Notes under the pieces: model-generated | Database searches by the model: none | Told to the model about the DNA's origin: nothing | What the model saw: the letters and a program-made list of their open reading frames with translations, nothing else | Translations under genes and position numbers: made by a program | Shown: one piece after another, positions 1 to 4,613 of the stretch | Layout of the letters: each line of letters begins with the position of its first letter | Position numbering within the stretch: the first letter of the stretch is position 1 | Source of the DNA: Alphaproteobacteria bacterium | GTDB taxonomy: Bacteria > Pseudomonadota > Alphaproteobacteria > ATCC43930 > CGMCC-115725 | NCBI GenBank assembly: GCA_030039975.1 | Contig: JASHUO010000791.1 | Coordinates: forward strand, 1 to 6,418 | Reading direction: 5' to 3' | DNA length: 6,418 nucleotides

Positions 1-760
1 GCTCTATCCCGGCGATACTGTCACCGCGCGCTCGGAGGTGATCGGGCTGCGCGAGAACTCGAACCATCAGACCGGCACCGTCTATGTCCGCTCGCAAGGC
101 TTCAATCAGCGCGGCGAAAGCGTCGTCGACTACGTCCGCTGGGTGATGGTGCGCAAGCGCGATCCCGCGTCGCCCGCGCCCGCGCCCGTGGTGCCGACGC
201 TGCCCGACGCGGTCGCGCCCGCAGCGCTGCGCGTGCCGCCGGGGCTCGATCTCGCCCGCTACGACCGCGCGCTGGCCGGCGCGAAGCAAGGCTGGGAGGA
301 TTACGCGCCGGGCGGGCGCATCGACCATGTCGACGGCATGACCATCGAGGAGGCCGAGCATGCGATGGCGACGCGCCTCTATCAGAACACCGCCAAGGTT
401 CATTTCAACCGGCACAGCGAAGCGCAAGGCCGCTTCGGCAAGCGCCTCATCTATGGCGGTCACGTCATCAGCCTGGCGCGCGCGCTCTCTTTCAACGGCC
501 TTGCCAATGCCTTCCGCATCGCCGCGCTCAACGGCGGCCGCCATGTCGCGCCGTGTTTTGCCGGCGATACGATCTATGCCTGGAGCGAGGTGCGCGACAC
601 AGCGGAGATCGCCGGCCGCAGCGATGTCGGCGCGCTCCGGCTCCGCACCGTCGCGGCCAAGGATCATCCCTGCGCCGATTTCCCGGATCGCCACGGCGAG
701 GCCTACCATCCGGCGGTGGTGCTCGATCTCGATTACTGGGTGCTGATGCCGCGGGCCTAA
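1..760 (+). CDS. mch: MaoC-family double-hotdog hydratase, probably mesaconyl-CoA hydratase (5'-truncated)
   Basis: The gene runs in from the left edge. The reading frame starts at base 2, and 252 residues are visible before TAA at 758-760. If the family length of roughly 340-350 residues holds, about 90 N-terminal residues are missing. Two related hotdog halves are visible. The fragment opens with YPGDTVTARSEV, and the same pattern recurs as FAGDTIYAWSEV near fragment residues 186-197. A Pro/Ala-rich linker (about 54-84) separates the halves. The stretch VDGMTIEEAEHAMATRLYQN and the nearby KVHFNRH match what I recall of mesaconyl-CoA (beta-methylmalyl-CoA) hydratases. These cytosolic enzymes interconvert mesaconyl-C1-CoA and beta-methylmalyl-CoA in the ethylmalonyl-CoA pathway. 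In the C-terminal half, Asn (fragment residue 129) sits where other MaoC hydratases have the catalytic Asp, five residues before a conserved His (134). The MaoC family call is firm. The exact substrate is inferred from resemblance, and another acyl-CoA dehydratase is possible. Confidence 0.8.
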   Translation, partial: LYPGDTVTARSEVIGLRENSNHQTGTVYVRSQGFNQRGESVVDYVRWVMVRKRDPASPAPAPVVPTLPDAVAPAALRVPPGLDLARYDRALAGAKQGWEDYAPGGRIDHVDGMTIEEAEHAMATRLYQNTAKVHFNRHSEAQGRFGKRLIYGGHVISLARALSFNGLANAFRIAALNGGRHVAPCFAGDTIYAWSEVRDTAEIAGRSDVGALRLRTVAAKDHPCADFPDRHGEAYHPAVVLDLDYWVLMPRA

Positions 761-872
761 TTAATTAGGTCGCATACTCATAAATGATTCCGCTTGGGTG
801 CGTGGACCGGGGGCCGATGCGGCGCCTGGCCGGCCTGCTATGGGAGCCGGATCCGGGCCGAGCATTTTTCGC

Positions 873-901
873 TTGCAAACAGATCCGTCGAACGATATAT
901 C
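873..901 (+). promoter_or_regulatory. Candidate sigma-70-type promoter of the padR-methyltransferase-SIP operon
   Basis: A -35-like TTGCAA (873-878) lies 17 nt from a -10-like TATATC (896-901); each matches the E. coli consensus at four of six positions. A start point about seven bases downstream would fall at 908-909, right at the ATG of the regulator gene. That predicts a transcript with no 5' leader, which fits the absence of a convincing Shine-Dalgarno sequence. The -10 lies inside the palindromes at 892-920. This is inferred from sequence alone. Confidence 0.4.
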
Positions 902-920
902 GTAAGATATGTTTTACGAT
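892..920 (+). promoter_or_regulatory. Overlapping palindromes, likely autoregulatory PadR operator
   Basis: Three inverted repeats overlap within 29 bases. ACGATATATCGT (892-903) is a perfect 12-bp palindrome. ATATC-GTAA-GATAT occupies 897-910. ATCGTAA-N8-TTACGAT (899-905 and 914-920) is centred on the start codon at 909. The stretch is much more AT-rich than its surroundings. PadR-family repressors typically bind AT-rich inverted repeats at their own promoters. Here bound protein would cover the -10 element, the predicted start point and the first codons, so negative autoregulation is the simplest reading. Which of the nested repeats is the true operator cannot be decided from the sequence. 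Confidence 0.55.
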
Positions 921-1556
921 CGATTTGGCCCTAGGGACTCCGATCCCTGGCCCCGTTGGACCGGGCGGCATCATGGCGGCGGGCGCGGCTTCGGGCATTT
1001 CGCGAGCGGGTTCATGGGCGGGCCCGGCTGGGGCGGCCATGGCTTCCGCACCGGCCGGAAGCTCGCCGCCGCCGATCTGCAGCTCCTCATCCTGGCCTTG
1101 CTGGCGGAGAAGCCGAGCCACGGTTATGAGCTGATCAAGGCGCTGGAGGAACGCTCCGGCGGCTTCTACAGCCCGAGCCCCGGCGTGATCTATCCAGCGC
1201 TCACCTATCTCGAAGAGATCGGCTACGCGACCGTCGAGGTCGAGGGCGCGAAGAAGCGCTACCGCATCACCGAGGCGGGCCGCCATCAGCTCGAGCAAAA
1301 CCGCGCCGCCGTCGACGCGATGCTGAGCGAGCTCGCGCGCATCGGCGGCAAGATGGAGCGCGTGCGGCGCGCCTTCGCCGGGGACGACGCGCCCGAGGAT
1401 GACGACGGCTTCGATCCCCGCGGCTCGGAAGAACTCCACGCCGCGCGTCGCGCGCTGAAGCAGGCACTCCATCAGAAGCACCATTGTTCTCCCGAAGAGG
1501 CGCGGCGCATCGCGGATATCTTGCGGCGTGCCGCGGCCGAGATTCTCGGCAAGTAG
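909..1556 (+). CDS. PadR-family transcriptional regulator with Gly/His-rich N-terminus (YqjI-like)
   Basis: The 215-residue product has a winged helix-turn-helix PadR domain at about 54-127. It includes LQLLILALLAEKPSHGYELI, then SPSPGVIYPALTYLEEIGY, then a wing ending KKRYRITEAG. The first 50 residues are rich in Gly and aromatics with His 21, 22, 30 and 44. The C-terminal helical part holds His 177, 188, 191, 192 and Cys 193. Histidine-rich extensions also mark E. coli YqjI, a PadR repressor whose DNA binding is relieved by nickel and which controls the ferric reductase gene yqjH. A reductase of that family lies two genes downstream, supporting a metal-sensing repressor of this operon. I chose the ATG at 909 because it keeps the His-rich segment; an in-frame ATG at 1014 would delete most of it. 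The PadR family call is firm; metal sensing is inferred. Confidence 0.9.
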   Translation: MFYDRFGPRDSDPWPRWTGRHHGGGRGFGHFASGFMGGPGWGGHGFRTGRKLAAADLQLLILALLAEKPSHGYELIKALEERSGGFYSPSPGVIYPALTYLEEIGYATVEVEGAKKRYRITEAGRHQLEQNRAAVDAMLSELARIGGKMERVRRAFAGDDAPEDDDGFDPRGSEELHAARRALKQALHQKHHCSPEEARRIADILRRAAAEILGK

Positions 1557-1586
1557 CTGACGAAACCCGTTACGAAAGGTACCCCC

Positions 1587-2231
1587 ATGTCGCTCGCCAC
1601 AGGGCCCCTGCTCGATCGGCAGGTGAATGCCGTCATTTCCCGTCTGCAGGCGACGCGGCGCCGTCCCGCCGATGGTGGCCCGCTGAACAATCCCGCCGGC
1701 GACCTGGATCCCCATGCCTATGCGGAATACGGCTTCTCGATCGTGCCGGAGCAGGGCGAGCTGATCTATCTCCTGTGCCGGGCGCAGCGCGCCACCCGCG
1801 TCGCCGAATTCGCCACCTCGATTGGCATGTCGACGCTCTATTTCGCTGCCGCGATGCGCGACAATGGTGGCGGGCTGGTGATCGGCTCCGAGCTCGTTCC
1901 GGAGAAAGTGGCAACTGCCCGGCGCAATCTCGCCGAGGCCGGCCTTGTCCATCTCGTCGATATCCGCGAGGGCGACGCGCGCGAGACGTTGCGCAATCTC
2001 GGCGGGCCCGTCGATTTCATGCTGATCGACGGCTGGCCGGTGGGCCAAGGACCGTCGCTGGCCCGGCAGGTGATCGAGATCGTGGCGCCGCAGATCCGTT
2101 CCGGCGGGCTGGTGATGAACGACAATGGCGAAGCGGACTATCTCGCCTATATCCGCAACCCCGCGAACGGCTTCCGCTCGATGTCCTTGCCGCTCAAGGG
2201 CGGCACCGAGCTGTCGGCGAAAGTCTCGTGA
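1587..2231 (+). CDS. Catechol-type SAM-dependent O-methyltransferase-like protein
   Basis: The 214-residue product has a class I methyltransferase fold. Motif I is AEFATSIGMSTLY (73-85), an acidic residue ending strand 2 is Glu 102, motif II-like GDAR is at 129-132, and FMLIDGW is at 144-150. By motif comparison with mammalian catechol O-methyltransferase, Asp 148, Asp 178 and Asn 179 match its Mg2+ ligands, Trp 150 matches a substrate-pocket Trp, and Glu 208 may match the late active-site Glu. The catalytic Lys three residues after the first Asp is Pro 151 here. Motif I lacks the first Gly of the usual E-x-G-x-G pattern. The gene begins 30 nt after the regulator, with a GAAAGGT ribosome binding site at 1574-1580. 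The family is confident (COG4122-like). A catecholic substrate, possibly siderophore-derived, is inferred from the ligands and neighbours. Confidence 0.8.
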   Translation: MSLATGPLLDRQVNAVISRLQATRRRPADGGPLNNPAGDLDPHAYAEYGFSIVPEQGELIYLLCRAQRATRVAEFATSIGMSTLYFAAAMRDNGGGLVIGSELVPEKVATARRNLAEAGLVHLVDIREGDARETLRNLGGPVDFMLIDGWPVGQGPSLARQVIEIVAPQIRSGGLVMNDNGEADYLAYIRNPANGFRSMSLPLKGGTELSAKVS

Positions 2232-2249
2232 TCAGGAAGGTCCCGGGCC

Positions 2250-3071
2250 ATGGACGATATGACGACGACCTACCGCACGCTGCGCCGGATTCGCTACGAG
2301 ACCAGGTTGCGGCTGCTGCAAGTCCACGCGGTCGAACGGATCACGCCGAAAATGAAGCGGATCACGCTCGGCGGCGATGAACTCGCCGGCTTTGTCAGCG
2401 CCTCTTACGACGACCACGTAAAGCTCTTCTTCCCGCCGGCGGGGCAGGAGAAGCCGGTGCTGCCGACGCTCGGGCCCAACGGGCCGGCCTTTCCAGAAGG
2501 AGCGGCGCGGCCGGTTGCGCGCGACTACACGCCGCGGCGATATGATGCGGCGGCGAACACGCTGGCGATCGATTTCGTGCTGCACGGCGACGGGCCGGCA
2601 ACGAGCTGGGCGGCGCAAGCGAAGCCGGGGCAGTTCCTCGGTGTCGGCGGCCCGCGCGGCTCCTTCGTCGTGCCCAACGGCTTCGACTGGTACCTGCTGG
2701 CCGGCGACGAGACCGCGCTGCCGGCGATCGGGCGACGGCTGGAGGAGCTGCCGCCGGGCACGCGCGCGCTGGTGGTTATCGAAGTGGCGGATGCCGGCGA
2801 GCAGCAGCGCTTCGATACGCGCACGCGCCTCGATGCGCGGTGGCTTCATCGTGGCGGCGCCGAGCCGGACGCTTTGCGGCTGACCAAGACGGTTGCCGAA
2901 CTCACCCTGCCGCCAGGAGACGGTTATGCCTGGGTCGCGACGGAGGCGACTGCGGCGAAGGCACTGCGCCGTCACTTGGTCGAGGAGCGCGGCCTGCGCC
3001 GGGACCGGGTGAGGGCGTCGGCCTATTGGCGCCGCGGCGCCGTGGCGACCCACGAGACGTATGACGATTGA
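2250..3071 (+). CDS. Siderophore-interacting FAD-dependent ferric reductase (YqjH/ViuB family)
   Basis: The 273-residue product matches the siderophore-interacting protein family. These are cytosolic NAD(P)H-dependent flavin reductases that release iron from ferric siderophores. The FAD-binding barrel covers about 20-140. It carries the flavin motif RDYTPRRYD (91-99), then DFVLHGDGPATSWA (108-121), PGQFLGVGGPRGSF (126-139) and the linker strand DWYLLAGDETALPAI (146-160). The C-terminal NAD(P)H-binding part includes YAWVATEATAAKALRRHL (226-243) and ends in the family signature RASAYWRRG (255-263). Length is close to E. coli YqjH. A strong AGGAAGG (2234-2240) lies 9 nt before the ATG, and the gene begins 18 nt after the methyltransferase stop, so co-transcription is likely. 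The palindromic operator at 892-920 would then control it. Family assignment is confident; the particular ferric siderophore is unknown. Confidence 0.93.
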   Translation: MDDMTTTYRTLRRIRYETRLRLLQVHAVERITPKMKRITLGGDELAGFVSASYDDHVKLFFPPAGQEKPVLPTLGPNGPAFPEGAARPVARDYTPRRYDAAANTLAIDFVLHGDGPATSWAAQAKPGQFLGVGGPRGSFVVPNGFDWYLLAGDETALPAIGRRLEELPPGTRALVVIEVADAGEQQRFDTRTRLDARWLHRGGAEPDALRLTKTVAELTLPPGDGYAWVATEATAAKALRRHLVEERGLRRDRVRASAYWRRGAVATHETYDD

Positions 3072-3105
3072 CGCCTGCGGCCGCTAATTGGCATTGGCGC
3101 AAAAG

Positions 3106-3209
3106 GCGAGAGGCGCCAGAGCGCCCTCGCGGGCGATGCTGACGCCTCTCAAGGAGCCGCTGCCGGCTCCCCTTGGCTCGACGAGCGGATGGGCTTCCCC
3201 CATCGCTCG
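3106..3209 (+). other. Three tandem stable hairpins, candidate structured RNA or termination region
   Basis: Hairpin 1 (3106-3130) pairs GCGAG and GGCGC with GCGCC and CTCGC: ten base pairs, one bulged A and a CAGA loop. Hairpin 2 (3150-3175) pairs CAAGG-AGCC with GGCT-CC-CCTTG, with two bulged C. Hairpin 3 (3182-3209) pairs CGAGC and GATGGG with CCCATC and GCTCG: eleven pairs, one bulged G and a five-base loop. Hairpin 1 begins 35 nt after the reductase stop codon, where a terminator is expected, but no T-run follows it on the + strand. Another pairing, GAGAGGCG (3108-3115) with CGCCTCTC (3143-3150), would enclose hairpin 1. The function is unknown: a structured 3' end, a processed small RNA or a repeat-type element are all possible. 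Confidence 0.4.
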
Positions 3210-3309
3210 CGGCATCCGGGCGGGACGCCGCCTTCTCTCCGGCGCGGACCCTGTTACGGATCCGACCCGACGCGCAGCCCTTGCATCGCACCGACCGCTA
3301 ACCTGAAGC

Positions 3310-3327
3310 CGCATCCCGGAGGATGCG
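3310..3327 (+). other. Short perfect hairpin CGCATCC-CGGA-GGATGCG
   Basis: A perfect seven-base-pair stem encloses a four-base CGGA loop. It lies in the same hairpin-rich gap as the cluster at 3106-3209 and is followed by another stem-loop at 3349-3368 (eight pairs with one G-U, loop GGAG). No poly-T follows either one. I can assign no function. Confidence 0.35.
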
Positions 3328-3448
3328 CTCTAGGTCCGGCGCCGCAACGGCTGTCTGGAGAGGCAGCCAGCGTCGCCTTGTGGTCGGGGCAGGGCAGAGA
3401 ACCACCCGCCTCGATACGACCCGCGCTGTGACGCACCGGCCGCATCGC

Positions 3449-3490
3449 CCGGAGAGCCCGCCTTTGACAGCGGGTTGCGTAACCTCTCGG
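3449..3490 (+). other. Branched stem-loop, possible RNA domain
   Basis: An outer stem pairs CCG-AGAG (3449-3456, one bulged G) with CTCTCGG (3484-3490). Inside it, CCCGC (3457-3461) pairs with GCGGG (3470-3474). A second small stem, GGTT-GCGT-AACC (3473-3484), competes with the edges of the other two. The layout resembles a folded RNA domain but matches no tRNA: there is no proper T-arm sequence and no cloverleaf. In DNA this GC-rich some pairing is expected by chance. Confidence 0.25.
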
Positions 3491-3584
3491 CTCTTTCGCT
3501 GCCGACCCACCGCCAGATGGGCCTGCGGCTCCTGATCGAGGGGCCGACGCTCTCGCGAGCCACGAGTGAATGATCGCAGAATCC

Positions 3585-3605
3585 GCTTGTGCGACAAGCA
3601 GTTTT
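3585..3605 (+). terminator. Weak candidate intrinsic terminator
   Basis: GCTTGT-GCG-ACAAGC forms a six-base-pair stem with a three-base loop at 3585-3599, followed by AG and four T (3602-3605). The stem is short and the T-run is modest, so termination would be inefficient. It is placed between the iron cassette and the sdh operon as a terminator should be, but it is 514 nt past the reductase stop. The inverted repeat could equally be a protein-binding site. Confidence 0.25.
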
Positions 3606-3625
3606 CTTGCGCCAAACCAAGAATT

Positions 3626-3687
3626 CTGTGCATAAAGTTGCGCGAATTGCACAGCTTGTCCTTGCCTCGTCCCCAGGCTTTTCCACA
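3626..3687 (+). promoter_or_regulatory. DnaA-box-like nonamers in a less GC-rich stretch upstream of sdhC
   Basis: TGTGCATAA (3627-3635) is the reverse complement of TTATGCACA, a perfect match to the DnaA-box consensus TTATNCACA. TTTTCCACA (3679-3687) fits the relaxed consensus with one change. An inverted repeat, CTGTGCA (3626-3632) with TGCACAG (3648-3654), includes the first box. A CATAAA hexamer (3631-3636), 18 nt after TTGCGC (3607-3612), could be an alternative sdh promoter, though it scores weakly. Two nonamers do not make a replication origin; scattered DnaA boxes are common and can regulate transcription. Confidence 0.3.
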
Positions 3688-3751
3688 ATCGGCAAGCGGC
3701 GGTGTGTGTTGCGACGCGCTGCTGCGCGCGGTCTGGCATGCCGGGGGCGAC

Positions 3752-3781
3752 GTTGACTTGCGGCGGCGGCGGGGGCTACAT
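3752..3781 (+). promoter_or_regulatory. Candidate promoter of the sdhCDA(B) operon
   Basis: GTTGAC (3752-3757) and CTACAT (3776-3781), 18 nt apart, each match five of six positions of the alphaproteobacterial housekeeping pattern CTTGAC-N17-CTATAT. The spacer contains GGCGGCGGCGGGGG (3762-3775), which is unusually G-rich for a promoter. A start point near 3788 would give a leader of about 40 nt that begins inside the hairpin at 3787-3806. This is prediction only; the alternative at 3607-3636 would give a longer leader. Confidence 0.4.
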
Positions 3782-3820
3782 CTTGCGCGCGGCGCTTGCG
3801 CCGCGCTCTTCTGCGCAAGG
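3782..3820 (+). promoter_or_regulatory. sdhC leader with mutually exclusive hairpins over the ribosome binding site
   Basis: Structure A is a perfect eight-base-pair stem, GCGCGGCG (3787-3794) with CGCCGCGC (3799-3806), closed by a CTTG tetraloop; it leaves the AAGG ribosome binding site at 3817-3820 free. GCGCAAG (3813-3819), which contains most of that site, is also complementary to two identical CTTGCGC copies at 3782-3788 and 3795-3801. Pairing with either copy hides the site. Pairing with the second copy breaks structure A, whereas pairing with the first can coexist with a shortened A. The complementarity is seen directly; a regulatory role is inference. Confidence 0.4.
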
Positions 3821-3828
3821 CATCCGCA

Positions 3829-4218
3829 ATGACAGAAGCCCAACGGCCGCTCTCGCCTCACCTCCAGATTTACAAGTGGCAACTCACCTCGGTGCTGTCG
3901 ATCGGCCACCGCGCCACCGGCATCGCCTTGAGCGTCGGCACCTTGTTCCTGGTGTGGTGGTTCATCGCCGCGGCGACGAGCGACAGCGCCTTTGCGACGG
4001 CGCAATCCTTCTTCGGCTCCTGGCTCGGTCTCCTCCTGCTGTTGGGCTGGACGCTCTCCTTCTTCTTCCATCTCTGCAACGGCATCCGCCATCTGTGCTG
4101 GGATGCCGGCTGGGGCTTCGATTTGCGCACCACTTACGCCAGCGGCTGGACGGTCGTGGCGGTGAGCATTGCACTCACCCTCATCGCCTTCATTGCCGGC
4201 GTCATGGCGAGGGCCTGA
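3829..4218 (+). CDS. sdhC: Succinate dehydrogenase cytochrome b556 subunit
   Basis: The 129-residue protein is the larger membrane anchor of Complex II, which holds heme b and helps form the ubiquinone site in the inner membrane. It opens with RPLSPHLQIYKWQ (6-18), typical of alphaproteobacterial SdhC. Three membrane segments lie at about 27-49, 61-81 and 105-127. SIGHRATG (24-31) matches the E. coli quinone-site segment, with Ser 24, His 27 and Arg 28 corresponding to Ser 27, His 30 and Arg 31. His 81 in FHLCNGIRH matches the axial heme ligand His 84. I chose the ATG at 3829, preceded by AAGG with an 8-nt gap, because it gives the normal family start. An in-frame TTG at 3796 would add eleven atypical residues and lies in the loop of a hairpin. 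sdhD follows with a one-base overlap. Confidence 0.95.
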   Translation: MTEAQRPLSPHLQIYKWQLTSVLSIGHRATGIALSVGTLFLVWWFIAAATSDSAFATAQSFFGSWLGLLLLLGWTLSFFFHLCNGIRHLCWDAGWGFDLRTTYASGWTVVAVSIALTLIAFIAGVMARA

Positions 4219-4607
4219 TGGCCGAAGAGCCGCTGCGCACGCCGCTCGGCCGCGCTTTCGGCCTGGGCTCGGCCAAGGAAGGTGTGCAGCATTGGTGGGC
4301 GCAGCGCGTCAGCGCGGTGGCGCTCATCGTGCTGGGCCTTTGGTTCGCCGCCTCGCTCATCGCCCATGCCGGCGCCGATCGCGCCGCGGTGCTCGCGTGG
4401 CTGCACGAGCCGCTCTCGGCGATTCTCGCCACTCTGATGCTCGCGGCGGTCTTCTATCACGCGGCGCTCGGGTTGCAGGTGGTGATTGAGGACTATGTCC
4501 ACAGCGAATGGCTAAAGCTCTCCTCGATCGTCGCGATGCGGCTCATATCTCTAGGATTGGCGGTCGCCGGCATCTTTGCCGTGCTGCGCATCGCCTTCGG
4601 AGGCTGA
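4218..4607 (+). CDS. sdhD: Succinate dehydrogenase hydrophobic membrane anchor subunit
   Basis: The 129-residue protein is the second membrane anchor of Complex II. It begins with GLGSAKEGVQHWWAQRVSAV (15-34), the usual alphaproteobacterial SdhD N-terminus. It has three hydrophobic segments at about 29-50, 63-90 and 101-126. YHAALGLQVVIEDYVH (80-95) carries His 81 as the second heme b ligand (E. coli His 71), and Asp 92 and Tyr 93 match the quinone-site pair Asp 82 and Tyr 83 with the same eleven- and twelve-residue spacing. The ATG shares its A with the sdhC stop (TGATG), so translational coupling is likely. A much longer in-frame opening upstream runs through sdhC in another frame and is not a real extension. 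Confidence 0.95.
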   Translation: MAEEPLRTPLGRAFGLGSAKEGVQHWWAQRVSAVALIVLGLWFAASLIAHAGADRAAVLAWLHEPLSAILATLMLAAVFYHAALGLQVVIEDYVHSEWLKLSSIVAMRLISLGLAVAGIFAVLRIAFGG

Positions 4608-4613
4608 GGGACA

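Larger units (their letters stand above)
3072..3828 (+). other. 757-bp gap without a credible gene, hairpin-rich
   Basis: Open frames here are short, overlap on both strands, have Arg/Pro/Ser-rich shadow-like translations and show no family resemblance I can recognise. I found no tRNA and no recognisable tmRNA, RNase P RNA, SRP RNA or 6S RNA motif. The left half (3106-3490) is dense in GC-rich hairpins. A less GC-rich stretch at about 3565-3690 carries DnaA-box-like nonamers and possible promoter elements. The right end is the sdhC leader with competing hairpins. The gap separates the iron cassette from the sdh operon, so it should hold the terminator of one and the promoter of the other. Confidence 0.7.

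Noticed and set aside
847..872. Palindrome CCGGATCCGG followed by a T-run (about 866-870) as a terminator of the hydratase gene
   Set aside because: The palindrome has no room for a loop beyond a three-base-pair stem, and ten bases separate it from the T-run. Too weak to call.
765..2048. A 427-codon minus-strand open frame opposite the regulator and methyltransferase
   Set aside because: It covers two plus-strand genes with clear family motifs, has no recognisable family, and spans the regulator promoter region.
2232..3053. A 273-codon minus-strand open frame opposite the reductase
   Set aside because: The plus strand has unmistakable siderophore-interacting protein motifs. The minus translation is Arg-rich and shadow-like.
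3088..3431. Short plus-strand open frames after the reductase as possible small genes
   Set aside because: Two frames overlap the same hairpins, have no Shine-Dalgarno sequence, and resemble translated structured non-coding DNA.
3449..3490. Possible tRNA or tRNA fragment
   Set aside because: There is no acceptor stem, no anticodon arm and no GGTTCGAATCC-like T-arm; only a small branched hairpin is present.
3585..3690. Chromosomal replication origin
   Set aside because: Only two DnaA-box-like nonamers, no clear AT-rich unwinding element, and none of the genes usually found next to an alphaproteobacterial origin.
3254..4092. Minus-strand open frames of about 160-260 codons across the gap and sdhC
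   Set aside because: They run through sdhC, have low-complexity Arg/Ala/Pro composition, and show no plausible start with a ribosome binding site.
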